Assembly: GCF_022763245.1 (NCBI RefSeq)
Contig: NZ_JALEGV010000012.1
Location: 434,001 to 498,000, forward strand
Length of the DNA stretch: 64,000 nucleotides
Direction: 5' to 3'
Origin: Oricola sp.
GTDB lineage: Bacteria > Pseudomonadota > Alphaproteobacteria > Rhizobiales > Rhizobiaceae
The notes below the pieces were generated by a model. It saw nothing but the letters and a program-made list of their open reading frames with translations. It did no database searches and was not told the DNA's origin. Positions within the stretch are counted from its first letter, which is position 1; every line of letters starts with the position of its first letter. Positions 47,524-61,064 of the stretch are shown here, in pieces. Both the position numbers and the translations under genes were made by a program.

Positions 47524-49230
47524 TTGAGGTGCCGGACAACAAGTGAAGCAAGAGGGCTTCGCCAAGGGCGAGTGCGCGCATTCCCGCATGCGTTCGCCTT
47601 GCTGTGTCTGCTCGCCCCTCTCGCTCTGATTTCCGCCTCGGCCGCCGAGGCCGAAACGCGCACGCTCAAGCTCTACTACATCCACACGAAAGAGCGCGCC
47701 GAGATCACCTTCAAGAAGGACGGCAAATACGTCCAGAGCGGCCTCAACAAGCTGAACCGCTTCCTGCGCGACTGGCGGCGCAACGAGCCGACCAAGATGG
47801 ATCCGCAGCTCTTCGACATCGTCTGGGAAGCCTACCAGATGGCCGGCGCGCGCGACTACATCCACGTCGTCTCCGCCTACCGCTCGCCGGCAACCAACGA
47901 GATGCTGCGCCGCACCCGCGGCGGCCAGGCGTCGAAAAGCCAGCACATGTACGGCAAGGCGATGGATTTCTACATCCCCGGCGTCAAGCTGTCGAAGCTG
48001 CGCGAGATCGGCTTCAAGCTGCAGGGCGGCGGCGTCGGCTACTATCCGAAATCCGGCTCGCCCTTCGTCCATTTCGACACCGGCAGCGTGCGCGCATGGC
48101 CGCGCATGAGCCGCGCCGAGCTCAACAAGGTGTTCCCGAACGGCGGAACGCTGCACCTGCCGCCGGATGGCAAGCCCCTGCCCGGCTACCAGCAGGCGCT
48201 CGCCGCCTACAAGTCGCGCAAGGCGAAGGGCCAGGCGACAGCCGTCACCTCCGGCGGCCGCAGCAGCGGTGGCGGCGGCCTGATCGCCGGCCTGTTCGGT
48301 GGCGGCATCCGGGACGAGGAGACGGTCCAGGCGCCCGCCGCGGCACCGCGCCCGCCTTCCGTGGTCCGCGCGCAGCCCGAACGGCCGCGCGAAACGCCCG
48401 CCACGCTGATGGCAGCACTTGCGCCCCGCGCGACGCCCCTGCCGCAATTCGCACCGCGTTCGGCGCCGATCGAGGCCGTCGAAGCGGTCGAGGCCGACGA
48501 CGTGCCGCTGCCCTCCAACCGCCCGGAAATCCTGCTCGCGAGCACCAGCCCCGACGCGGGATTGCCGCGCCGTTCCGCCGAGGACATCGAGGCCGCGCTT
48601 GACAATGACAGCCCTCAAAGCCCGGCGGAGGACGAGGTCGAAAAGCTGATCGCCTCGGCCCGCGAAACCGACATCGTCAAGCGCGCGATGCAGATCCCGC
48701 TGCCGCAGGCCGCGCCGCGCCCCGAACGCATGGCCGGACCGAAGGTCGAGGTCGCCTCCCTGCCGAACCCGGAACCGCGCCCCGCCGAGACGGCGAGCGC
48801 TTTCGCACAGATACCGGTGCCCGGAGAACGCGCCGCCACCGAAGCGCGGCCGATGGCGCCCAGCTACGACACTGGCGTCGAAACCACCGAGAGGGCGCCG
48901 CGCCCCAATCCCTACACCGCGTCGATCAACCGCCCGGCCTCCGAACTCGTCCCGGCCGACATGATCGATCCGAGCCGCTTCGGCACCTGGACGACGGCAC
49001 AACTGTCGCTCACGGATTACGGGCAGTTCGTCGAGCGCCCGATCTTCGCCCGCAACGCGCTTCGCGAAGCGCCGACCACCGTCTATACCCAGGGCTTCAC
49101 CCGGCAGTCCGCCCCCGACCCGAACCGCTTCTCGGGCAAGGCCGTCAACTTCCTGACCGTGGCGAAGTTCGAAGGCGGCAAGGGCGGCGACGGCATGCCG
49201 CTGACGCTCAGCATCCCGCCCACGAACTGA
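47524..49230 (+). CDS. DUF882/M15-type peptidase with disordered C-terminal tail
   Basis: Up to 568 residues. Signal peptide with hydrophobic AFALLCLLAPLALISAS near residue 25, then the DUF882 domain (~45-200): zinc-ligand pattern SKSQHMYGKAMDFYI and PFVHFDTG, as in D,D-carboxypeptidase-like M15 enzymes acting on peptidoglycan. The last ~360 residues are Pro/Ala/Arg-rich and low complexity. The start is uncertain: TTG 47524 has no clear ribosome site, while GTG 47572 has AAGGG close by and still leaves a signal peptide. Confidence 0.8.
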   Translation: MRCRTTSEARGLRQGRVRAFPHAFALLCLLAPLALISASAAEAETRTLKLYYIHTKERAEITFKKDGKYVQSGLNKLNRFLRDWRRNEPTKMDPQLFDIVWEAYQMAGARDYIHVVSAYRSPATNEMLRRTRGGQASKSQHMYGKAMDFYIPGVKLSKLREIGFKLQGGGVGYYPKSGSPFVHFDTGSVRAWPRMSRAELNKVFPNGGTLHLPPDGKPLPGYQQALAAYKSRKAKGQATAVTSGGRSSGGGGLIAGLFGGGIRDEETVQAPAAAPRPPSVVRAQPERPRETPATLMAALAPRATPLPQFAPRSAPIEAVEAVEADDVPLPSNRPEILLASTSPDAGLPRRSAEDIEAALDNDSPQSPAEDEVEKLIASARETDIVKRAMQIPLPQAAPRPERMAGPKVEVASLPNPEPRPAETASAFAQIPVPGERAATEARPMAPSYDTGVETTERAPRPNPYTASINRPASELVPADMIDPSRFGTWTTAQLSLTDYGQFVERPIFARNALREAPTTVYTQGFTRQSAPDPNRFSGKAVNFLTVAKFEGGKGGDGMPLTLSIPPTN

Positions 49231-49298
49231 TGTCCTGACACATCCCGCGGAAGATCGGCCGCCGGCGATAGCCGTGCACGCTTCCTCGCCGACATATC

Positions 49299-49362
49299 AA
49301 AAAATGCGCCTACGCGAATCCGGCTCCGGCGATGTCGCCGAAACCGGAACGCGCAAGCGCAT
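49299..49362 (-). terminator. Long terminator of gapR
   Basis: Read leftward, a 59-base hairpin pairs almost completely (outer ATGCGC / GCGCAT, inner CGGCG-ACAT-CGCCG, one internal loop) and ends in six T. It begins 47 bases past the gapR stop. Confidence 0.85.
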
Positions 49363-49408
49363 CAAAAGGTGAAATCGTGGTCGCGTCTCCCGGGAAACGC
49401 GAGACGTC

Positions 49409-49663
49409 TCAGATCATGCCAAGAGCGTTCTTGTAGAGGTCGAGGACGGCCTCTTCCTCCTGGCGCTCATTGGGATCCTTCTTGCGCAGGCGGACGATCG
49501 CGCGCAGCGCCTTGGTGTCGTAACCGCGCCCCTTGGCTTCGGCCATGACTTCCTTGATGTCGTTCTGGATCGTGGCCTTTTCCTCTTCGAGCCGCTCGAT
49601 CCGCTCGACCAATTGCCGCAACTCGGCTGCCGCCACCGTGGTTTCGCTAACGGTTTCGTCCAT
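49409..49663 (-). CDS. gapR: GapR-family nucleoid protein (DUF2312)
   Basis: 84 residues, helical: [39 protein letters not shown]-type coil followed by [13 protein letters not shown]. Matches DUF2312. In Caulobacter GapR clamps overtwisted DNA ahead of replication forks and RNA polymerase. Length and basic C-terminal half agree. It has its own strong terminator and no operon partner. Confidence 0.9.
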   Translation of the reverse strand: MDETVSETTVAAAELRQLVERIERLEEEKATIQNDIKEVMAEAKGRGYDTKALRAIVRLRKKDPNERQEEEAVLDLYKNALGMI

Positions 49664-49848
49664 CTGAACCTCGATATGTTTGCAGGACCATGCGCGGCCG
49701 CCTCATCTCCGCGAATGCGAAGCAGCGCCGGATGTCCGATGCTCTGGAAAGAGGTCAACCGATGCCCGATGCGCGCAGCAAGGTCAACTGCGCGCAAGCG
49801 TCTTTCACAGCTGCTTCGCGCTGCCCCGAAAGGCACGACGCACGGCTG

Positions 49849-50049
49849 TCACCTGCGCTTGGCGTCGAAGACGTGTTCGAGCTTGCGCGACAGGAGCCAC
49901 GCCACCGGAATGGCGACGACGGCGCCCGCGATTGCCGCGATGCCGATATACTGGGCGGAGAACAAGTCGACCGTCAGAAGGCCGATCACGATGATGCCCA
50001 TCAGCGTCGGAGCGGTGAGAAGATAGGCGGCGAGAAAGAGCGCGAACAT
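49849..50049 (-). CDS. Small two-helix membrane protein
   Basis: 66 residues: two hydrophobic helices (MFALFLAAYLLTAPTLMGIIV and IGIAAIAGAVVAIPVAWLLS) and a short basic tail (RKLEHVFDAKRR). Function unknown. GGGGG before ATG 50049 supports this start over a longer in-frame version. It lies after the gltBD terminator on the same strand. Confidence 0.65.
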   Translation of the reverse strand: MFALFLAAYLLTAPTLMGIIVIGLLTVDLFSAQYIGIAAIAGAVVAIPVAWLLSRKLEHVFDAKRR

Positions 50050-50146
50050 GGCAACCCCCGTTTCATATTCCACGGAGGGAATATGTTCGCACGGGAGCGC
50101 CCTCGCCTTGACCGGGATCAAGGCGTTCAGCGTTCGCTTGGTCGGG

Positions 50147-50179
50147 AAGAAAAGCCCCGCCCGATAGGACGGCCGGGGC
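50147..50179 (-). terminator. Terminator of the gltB-ybjQ-gltD operon
   Basis: GCCCCG...CGGGGC with an inner CCG/CGG pairing; read leftward it is followed by TTTTCTT. Fourteen bases after the gltD stop. Confidence 0.8.
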
Positions 50180-50192
50180 ATGCAGGGCGGGA

Positions 50193-51647
50193 TCAGCGCG
50201 GCAGCGTGGTCTCGCCCATCAGGAATTCGTCGATCGCACGCGCCGCCTGACGACCCTCGCGGATCGCCCAGACCACCAGCGACTGGCCGCGCCGGGCGTC
50301 GCCGGCGGCGAAGAACTTGTCGACCGTCGTCTTGTAGTCTTCGTCGTCGGCATGCACGGACGTGCCGCCGCGCCGGTCCACGTCGATCGTCAGCGCGTCG
50401 CCAAGCTCGGCCGACACGCCCTCTTCCAGCGGACCGGAAAATCCGATGGCGATGAAGGCGAGATCGGCGCGGATGAAGAATTCGCTGCCGGCGATCGGCT
50501 TGCGCCTTTCATCCACTTCGCAGCACTTCACATGGGTGATCTGGCCGTTCTCGCCGATGAATTCGAGCGTCGCGACCTGGAACTCGCGCTGCGCGCCTTC
50601 CGCCTGGCTCGACGAGGTGCGCATCTTGGTCGCCCAGTAGGGCCAGACCGCCAGCTTGTCTTCCTTTTCCGGCGGCTGCGGCCGGATGTCGAGCTGCGTG
50701 ACCTTCACCGCGCCTTGCCGGAATGCCGTTCCGACGCAGTCCGACGCGGTGTCGCCGCCGCCGACCACGACGACATGCTTGCCGCCGGCCAGGATGGGCT
50801 CGGAGTTCCACGCGACCGAGGCGATGTTCTCGCCCGCCACGCGCTTGTTCTGCTGCACCAGATAGTTCATCGCCGGGTGCACGCCGCCCAGTTCGTCACC
50901 GGGAATGCCTGCCTCGCGCGGCTTTTCCGAACCGCCGCAATAAAGCACTGCGTCGAACTCGGCGAAGAGTTCGGCCACCGGCTTGTCGACGCCGATATTG
51001 ACGCCCGTGTGGAACGTCACGCCCTCGCCTTCCATCTGCCGCGCACGCGCGTCGATATAGTGCTTTTCCATCTTGAAGTCGGGAATGCCGAAGCGCATCA
51101 GCCCGCCGACGCGGCTCTCGCGCTCGAACACATGCACCGTGTGGCCGACGCGCCCGAGCTGCTGGGCCGCGGCCATGCCGGCAGGCCCGGATCCGATCAC
51201 CGCGACCCGCTTGCCGGTCTTGTGTGCCGGCGGCTGCGGCATGACGTAGCCGCTCTCATAGGCCCTGTCCGCGATCGCCTGTTCCACCGTCTTGATGGCG
51301 ACGGGGATGTCTTCCAGGTTCAGCGTGCAGGCTTCCTCGCACGGCGCCGGGCAGATGCGGCCGGTGACTTCCGGGAAGTTGTTGGTGGAATGCAGGTTGC
51401 GGATCGCCGAGTCCCAGTCGCCATTGTAGACGAGGTCGTTCCAGTCCGGGATCTGGTTGTTGACCGGACAGCCCGTCGGCCCGTGACAGAACGGAATGCC
51501 GCAATCCATGCAGCGCGCGGCCTGCTTGGCCACTTCCGCGTCGTCCATCGGAATGGTGAATTCCTTGAAATGACGGATGCGATCCGATGCCGGCTGGTAG
51601 CGCGGCGTGTAGCGGTCGATCTCGAGGAAACCCGTAACCTTGCCCAT
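50193..51647 (-). CDS. gltD: Glutamate synthase (NADPH) small subunit
   Basis: 484 residues. N-terminal cysteine clusters CMDCGIPFC and CPAPCEEACTLN for two 4Fe-4S centres, FAD motif VAVIGSGPAGMAAAQQLG (~150), NAD(P)H motif VVVVGGGDTASDCVG (~290). Passes electrons from NADPH to the large subunit for 2-oxoglutarate plus glutamine to glutamate. Third gene of the operon. Confidence 0.96.
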   Translation of the reverse strand: MGKVTGFLEIDRYTPRYQPASDRIRHFKEFTIPMDDAEVAKQAARCMDCGIPFCHGPTGCPVNNQIPDWNDLVYNGDWDSAIRNLHSTNNFPEVTGRICPAPCEEACTLNLEDIPVAIKTVEQAIADRAYESGYVMPQPPAHKTGKRVAVIGSGPAGMAAAQQLGRVGHTVHVFERESRVGGLMRFGIPDFKMEKHYIDARARQMEGEGVTFHTGVNIGVDKPVAELFAEFDAVLYCGGSEKPREAGIPGDELGGVHPAMNYLVQQNKRVAGENIASVAWNSEPILAGGKHVVVVGGGDTASDCVGTAFRQGAVKVTQLDIRPQPPEKEDKLAVWPYWATKMRTSSSQAEGAQREFQVATLEFIGENGQITHVKCCEVDERRKPIAGSEFFIRADLAFIAIGFSGPLEEGVSAELGDALTIDVDRRGGTSVHADDEDYKTTVDKFFAAGDARRGQSLVVWAIREGRQAARAIDEFLMGETTLPR

Positions 51648-51661
51648 GACTGATCCTGAAA

Positions 51662-51985
51662 CTATTCCACGACGACCGCAGTGCCCGATGCAGATACCAT
51701 CAGCATCGAGCCGCTGCCGGCCGTGATGTTTTCGTAATCGAGGTCGATCCCGATCACGGCGTTGCCGCCGAGACGGAGCGCCTCTTCCTGCATTTCCCTC
51801 AGCGCGATCTCACGCGCCTCGCGCAACGACTTCTCGTAGGCGCCCGAGCGGCCGCCGACGATGTCGCGAATGCCGGCGAAGAAATCGCGGAAGATGTTGG
51901 CACCGAGGATCGCCTCCCCGGTGACAACGCCGCGATAATCCACGATCCGCCGGCCTTCGATGGTGTTGGTCGTCGAAACGATCAT
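51662..51985 (-). CDS. YbjQ/UPF0145 heavy-metal-binding domain protein
   Basis: 107 residues with the conserved [31 protein letters not shown] and the loop [16 protein letters not shown] homopentameric fold of unknown function. It lies between gltB (5-base gap) and gltD (14-base gap), so it is expressed with GOGAT. ATG 51985 is preceded by GGAGTAGGG. No cysteines, so metal binding is doubtful. Confidence 0.88.
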   Translation of the reverse strand: MIVSTTNTIEGRRIVDYRGVVTGEAILGANIFRDFFAGIRDIVGGRSGAYEKSLREAREIALREMQEEALRLGGNAVIGIDLDYENITAGSGSMLMVSASGTAVVVE

Positions 51986-51989
51986 CACC

Positions 51990-56711
<4,722 letters not shown>

Positions 56712-57095
56712 CGCTCGATCCTCCGTCTCGGCGCAAGAAGCGCGCCCTTCAAACCCTGTCTAGCATCCCGGGCAAAGCCTGGCACCTTTCCGTTCGCGCT
56801 GCGTCACCCCGCGCCACCGACGCTCGCCGGTGAGATCGGAATGCCGCTCGTCAGGATCGGATCGGTGCCCTGCGCCTGCAGACGCCTATATGGATCAATC
56901 GGAAATTTCCATTCCAATTGACCCGAAATTCAAAATAGGACAGCAATGCTGCCCTATTCGTATGACAGATCGCAAAACTTTTCTCAAGATGCAAACACAA
57001 AAAAATCAAACCCTGTCTTGAACGAATCTGTCGCCAGGCCCGCGTTTTCGGTCACTTCCTTTCGCGGCGCCCACGCCTATCCATGCCTGCCGGGG
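56712..57095. other. AT-richer intergenic region upstream of gltB
   Basis: 384 bases with no convincing gene. The part nearest gltB is GC-rich; 56890-57020 is markedly AT-rich and probably holds the gltB promoter. It contains GGAAATTTCC (56901-56910) and a 25-base near-perfect inverted repeat (56934-56958). Confidence 0.5.
56934..56958. promoter_or_regulatory. 25-base inverted repeat upstream of gltB
   Basis: AATAGGACAGCA-A-TGCTGCCCTATT: 12-base arms with one mismatch about a single central base, some 225-250 bases upstream of gltB. A plausible operator for nitrogen or amino-acid control; it does not match the NtrC consensus. Confidence 0.5.
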
Positions 57096-57575
57096 TCAGT
57101 CCCAATAGTTCGCCATCAACGCAAGCGCCCATTCCGGTTCGCGGAATTCGCCCCGAGGGCGGTAGCCCGACCAGACCGGCTTGACGTCCAGCACCGGCGT
57201 GCCGTCGACCGCGTCCAGCCCCTCCACCGCGATCTCAAGGCCGTTGACGCCGACGACGCGGCAGATGCTGACGCCGATCCGGTTCATCCGCATGCGCCCC
57301 CGCTGGGCGAAGATCCCGACTTCGGGCCAGTCGGTCCGCCCGCGCGGATGCCGTGCGCCGAATTCCATGGGTTCGTCGGCATGCATGTGGAAATGGAAAA
57401 CGACCTCGACATGCGAATGCGCGTCGACCCCCTTCAGGGCATCCGGCGAAAACAGGTCGTCACGCAGGCGTATCACCGCCCGGCTGTCGCCCCAGTGATC
57501 CTTGGTCGCCTCGACGCGCCCTCCTTCGACCCGCCCGATCGGCGTCATCGTGATCGTCTCGAAACCGTGATCCAT
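57096..57575 (-). CDS. TrmO/TsaA-domain SAM-dependent tRNA methyltransferase-like protein
   Basis: 159 residues of the UPF0066 beta-barrel. HVEVVFHFHMHAD, HPRGRTDWPEVGIFAQRGRMR and NRIGVSICRVVGVNGLEI correspond to the family core. The usual GVFATRSPxRPNPIG loop is changed to GIFAQRGRMRMNRIG, so tRNA t6A37 methylation, as in E. coli TrmO, is only tentative. Start at 57575 after GGAGGG. Confidence 0.78.
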   Translation of the reverse strand: MDHGFETITMTPIGRVEGGRVEATKDHWGDSRAVIRLRDDLFSPDALKGVDAHSHVEVVFHFHMHADEPMEFGARHPRGRTDWPEVGIFAQRGRMRMNRIGVSICRVVGVNGLEIAVEGLDAVDGTPVLDVKPVWSGYRPRGEFREPEWALALMANYWD

Positions 57576-57790
57576 CGATCCCTCCTCAACTCGGCGGCCG
57601 CAATCTAGCCGGGTCGACCCGCCAATGACAGCCACACCCCGAGAAGAGGACGGGCCGGCGCTTTCGGACGACCACGCCCAATCGGCCCTTGATCCTTCGG
57701 CCACGCGGTGCCAATCGGAACGTTCACGACATATCGCACTCCCCCGCTTTGCGCGATCCGCGCCAAGCGACCCCACCAAGGAGCCCCGCA

Positions 57791-58840
57791 GTGTTTTTCG
57801 CCTCCGACAACTGGGCCGGCGCCCATCCGAAGATTTCCGCTGCGCTCGCCGAACATGGCGGCGGCTTCAATGCCGCTTACGGCGCCGGCGAGATCGATCG
57901 CGCGGTGGAGCGGCGTTTCGCCGAGATTTTCGAACATGAGGTCTCGGTCTGGTTCCTGCCGACCGGCACGGCCGCCAATTCGCTGGCCGTCGCCTCCGTC
58001 GGCCACGTCGGGGGCGTCGCTTTCGCCCATCCCGACGCCCATATCCGCGAGGACGAAGGCGGCGCCCCGGAATTCCTGACCGCCGGCATGCGCGTGCGTC
58101 CTGTGCCGGGACCGGACGGCAAGATGGACGCCGCCCTCCTGCGCGAAACGATCAAGCCCTTCTCGCCCGGCGCGATCAATCAGGGCCGGGCCTCGGCTGT
58201 GTCGATCACACAGGCCACCGAAGCCGGAACGGTCTATTCCACCAGCGAGATCGCCGGCATCTCGAATGTCTGCCGCGATTTCGACCTGCCGCTGCACATG
58301 GACGGCTCGCGTTTCGCCAATGCGATGGTGACGCTCGATTGCTCTCCGGCCGAGATGACGTGGCGCCAGGGGGTCGACATCCTGTCCTTCGGCGGCACCA
58401 AGAACGGCTGCTGGTGCGCCGAGGCGCTCATCTTTTTCGATCCCGCCATGGCCGCAGAAATGCCCTATCTGCGCAAGCGCTCCGGCCTGCTCTTCTCCAA
58501 GAACCGCTTCATCGCCGCCCAGTTCCTCGCCTATCTCGAAGACGGTTTGTGGCTCGACCTGGCCCGCCACGCCAACGCCATGGCGGCGCAACTGGTCGCC
58601 GCAATCGAAGCGGCCCCAGCCACCCGCATGGCATGGGCCTGCGAGGCAAACGAGGTGTTCGCGATCCTGCCCATGGCGATCTATGAGCGCATCAAGACCG
58701 AAGGCGGACATCTCTATCCATGGCAGGTGCCCGCCGGCAGCGGCCTCGCCGTCGGCGAAGATGAAACCGTCGTGCGGATGGTCACCAGCTTCGCGACCGA
58801 AGCCTCGGAGATCGCCCGCTTCGCGGAACTTCTTGGCTGA
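57791..58840 (+). CDS. ltaE: Low-specificity L-threonine aldolase
   Basis: 349 residues of the PLP fold-type I aldolase family. The PLP lysine is in SFGGTKNGCW (~200); HMDGSRFANAM holds the cofactor-binding Asp and Arg. Splits threonine and related beta-hydroxy amino acids to glycine and an aldehyde. Starts at GTG 57791, seven bases after AAGGAG; upstream in-frame ATGs lack a ribosome site. Confidence 0.88.
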   Translation: MFFASDNWAGAHPKISAALAEHGGGFNAAYGAGEIDRAVERRFAEIFEHEVSVWFLPTGTAANSLAVASVGHVGGVAFAHPDAHIREDEGGAPEFLTAGMRVRPVPGPDGKMDAALLRETIKPFSPGAINQGRASAVSITQATEAGTVYSTSEIAGISNVCRDFDLPLHMDGSRFANAMVTLDCSPAEMTWRQGVDILSFGGTKNGCWCAEALIFFDPAMAAEMPYLRKRSGLLFSKNRFIAAQFLAYLEDGLWLDLARHANAMAAQLVAAIEAAPATRMAWACEANEVFAILPMAIYERIKTEGGHLYPWQVPAGSGLAVGEDETVVRMVTSFATEASEIARFAELLG

Positions 58841-58866
58841 CAAGATAAAAACGGCGCTCAACTTTG

Positions 58867-58884
58867 CCTCACACGGAAGTGAGG
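58867..58884. promoter_or_regulatory. Inverted repeat between the aldolase and bufA1
   Basis: CCTCAC-ACGGAA-GTGAGG, a perfect 6-bp stem in the 145-base gap before the bufferin operon, about 100 bases upstream of bufA1. It could be the aldolase terminator (no T-tract) or a bufferin operator. Confidence 0.35.
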
Positions 58885-58985
58885 GCGGATAACGCCGCGT
58901 TGATTTCCGTTTTACCGGCATGTTTGCGAACTCTTCGGTCACCGGCGGCACAATGCCCCGGGTCAGACCTTCAGAGGAGTTACAC

Positions 58986-59297
58986 ATGTCCAAAGCAACC
59001 AAGACCGCCTTCGGTGGCGCCGTTCTCGCCGGTGCCGTAGCAGCTGCCATTTCCGGCGCACAGCTCGTGACCGCAACCGACGCCGCCGCAGCCAATGTGA
59101 AGTGCTACGGCGTCGCCATGGCCGGCCAGAACGACTGCGCCGCCGGCCCGGGCACCACCTGTCAGGGCACCTCCACCATCGATTTCCAGGGCAACTCCTG
59201 GAAATATGTCGAGGAAGGCACCTGCGCATCCATGGAACTGCCGGATGGCCGCATGGGCTCGCTCGAGCCGCTCGACCGCGACCTGCCGGAGGCCTGA
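58986..59297 (+). CDS. bufA1: BufA1-type bufferin precursor (DUF2282)
   Basis: 103-residue precursor of a ribosomally made, modified metal-binding peptide. The signal peptide ends near the AAAAN segment at residue 36; the mature part has four Cys at 40, 51, 59 and 80 in the family arrangement [13 protein letters not shown]...TTCQGTST...EGTC. Family knowledge: in Caulobacter the MNIO enzyme BufB converts cysteines of BufA to thiooxazoles and the product sequesters copper in the periplasm. The C-terminal tail after the last Cys (about 20 acidic residues with [11 protein letters not shown]) is longer than I expect for the family. GAGGAG seven bases before the ATG is the best ribosome site of the operon. 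Confidence 0.9.
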   Translation: MSKATKTAFGGAVLAGAVAAAISGAQLVTATDAAAANVKCYGVAMAGQNDCAAGPGTTCQGTSTIDFQGNSWKYVEEGTCASMELPDGRMGSLEPLDRDLPEA

Positions 59298-59334
59298 GGC
59301 CCCGCCACCTGACGCCGCAAACCGGAGACACCCC

Positions 59335-60285
59335 ATGAACACGACCCCGTTTCGCGAAGGCCCGTTCGCAGCCCGTCCCCCGGCTGAAGGCAGGTCCCGG
59401 TTTGCGGCGCGAACCTCCCGTATCCCGGCTTCGGCCGGGGTCGGCTTCAAGCACAGCCACCTCGACGCCATTCTCGCCGATCCCGATCCGGTGGGCTTTC
59501 TCGAGGTTCACGCCGAGAACTACATGGGCGACGGCGGCTTTCCCCACCGCGCCCTGGAGCGCGTCCGCCAGGACTATCCGCTCTCGCTGCACGGCGTCTG
59601 CATGTCCATCGGCGGGCCGCAGCCGCTGAGCGAGGATCATCTCGCCCGCTTCAAGGCGGTGGTCGACCGCTACGAACCCGCTCTCATATCCGAACATCTG
59701 GCCTGGTCGACCCATGACGAGGTCTTCATGAACGACCTGCTGCCGCTCCCCTATACGCAGGCGACCCTGGCCCATGTCTGCGATCACATCGATCGCATGC
59801 AGGGTTTCATCGGCCGGCAGATGCTGCTGGAAAATCCCTCGACCTATGTCGTCTTCGAAAACTCGACCTTTTCGGAGACCGATTTCATCCGCGAGATCGT
59901 GCGCCGCACCGGTTGCGGCCTGCTGCTCGACGTCAACAACGTCTTCGTCTCGGCCACCAATCACGGCTTTTCGCCGATGTCCTATCTGATGGACTACCCG
60001 ATGGAGCATGTCGGCGAGATCCACCTTGCCGGCCATGCCGTCCAGGAGGACGACGAGGGTGCGCCGCTGCTCATCGACAGTCACGACGCCCCGGTCGCCG
60101 ACGCCGTCTGGGACCTCTATGCGATCGTCGTCAAACAGGCAGGCCCGATCCCGACGCTGATCGAATGGGACTCCGATCTCCCCGACTGGCCGGTGCTGCG
60201 CGCCGAAGCCGCCGCTGCCGACCGCATTCTCGAAGACGCGGCGCATTCCTTCATGATGGGCAAGAGCCATGCCGTCGGCGCCTGA
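59335..60285 (+). CDS. bufB: BufB, MNIO-family bufferin maturase (DUF692)
   Basis: 316 residues, TIM-barrel multinuclear iron oxygenase family. Metal-ligand-type segments line up along the sequence: [67 protein letters not shown] and [10 protein letters not shown]. It would modify cysteines of BufA1 before export. A ~30-residue N-terminal extension (MNTTPFREG...) precedes the barrel. 37 bases downstream of bufA1, overlapping bufC by 17 bases. Confidence 0.92.
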   Translation: MNTTPFREGPFAARPPAEGRSRFAARTSRIPASAGVGFKHSHLDAILADPDPVGFLEVHAENYMGDGGFPHRALERVRQDYPLSLHGVCMSIGGPQPLSEDHLARFKAVVDRYEPALISEHLAWSTHDEVFMNDLLPLPYTQATLAHVCDHIDRMQGFIGRQMLLENPSTYVVFENSTFSETDFIREIVRRTGCGLLLDVNNVFVSATNHGFSPMSYLMDYPMEHVGEIHLAGHAVQEDDEGAPLLIDSHDAPVADAVWDLYAIVVKQAGPIPTLIEWDSDLPDWPVLRAEAAAADRILEDAAHSFMMGKSHAVGA

Positions 60286-61048
60286 GACACACGACCTCGA
60301 CACGGCCGGTTTCCGCGCCGCGATTCTCGATCCCGCGCGCGAAAAACCAGCCATGGTCGCAGGACCGCGCGGCAAGCAGGCGGTCAAGCGGTTCAACGTC
60401 TACCGCAACAATGTCACCGTGAGCCTGATCAACGCGCTCGCCGACATCTTCCCGGCCGTCCAGCGCATCACCGGCGAGACGCTGTTCCGCGACATGGCGC
60501 GCGCATTCGTGCGTGCTAATCCGCCATCTTCGCCACTCCTGTTTCTCTATGGCGGCGAATTTCCGGCCTTCATCGAGGGCTTCGAACACGCCCGGCGCAT
60601 GCCCTATCTCGCCGACGTCGCCCGCCTGGAGCGCGCCTGGCTGACGGCCTATCACGCCGCCGATCTCCCGGCGCTGCAGGCACAATCGCTCGCCGCGATC
60701 CCACCGGAGGATCTCGCAGACACCGTCTTCGCCCCCCACCCGGCCGCCGGCCTCGTGCGCTCGCGCCACGCGGTCTTCGACATCTTCGACACCAACCGCC
60801 ACCACGAGAAAATCCGCCCGATAGACACCGCACGCGCCCAGGACGCGCTGGTCGCTCGTCCGGGGATCGACGTGACGGTGACCGCCCTTCCCGAGGGCCA
60901 CGGAGCCTTCTTCGAGGCGCTGCTGGCGGGAGAAACACTCGGCGCGGCGGCAGAAGCCGGAGCTAAATGCGCCGACACCTTCGACATCAACGAGGCGATC
61001 GGCGGACTGCTGTCCACCGGCGCTTTTCTTGCCGTGAAAACGGACTGA
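60269..61048 (+). CDS. bufC: BufC, bufferin maturase partner (DUF2063)
   Basis: 259 residues. The N-terminal ~100 residues have the DUF2063 pattern ([31 protein letters not shown]), which binds the DUF692 partner and recruits the precursor. The C-terminal half is a separate domain with HRHHEKIRP-like polar segments and [12 protein letters not shown]. Overlaps the bufB end by 17 bases, so translation is coupled. Confidence 0.9.
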   Translation: MPSAPETHDLDTAGFRAAILDPAREKPAMVAGPRGKQAVKRFNVYRNNVTVSLINALADIFPAVQRITGETLFRDMARAFVRANPPSSPLLFLYGGEFPAFIEGFEHARRMPYLADVARLERAWLTAYHAADLPALQAQSLAAIPPEDLADTVFAPHPAAGLVRSRHAVFDIFDTNRHHEKIRPIDTARAQDALVARPGIDVTVTALPEGHGAFFEALLAGETLGAAAEAGAKCADTFDINEAIGGLLSTGAFLAVKTD

Positions 61049-61064
61049 CGCGAACGGAAAAGAG

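Noticed and set aside
56830-57021. Small rightward gene in the gltB-trmO gap
   Set aside because: A 63-codon frame exists but there is no ribosome site or recognisable protein, and the region looks regulatory.
58867-58884. Riboswitch for the bufferin operon
   Set aside because: Only a 6-bp hairpin is visible; too small and without a terminator or ribosome-site switch.
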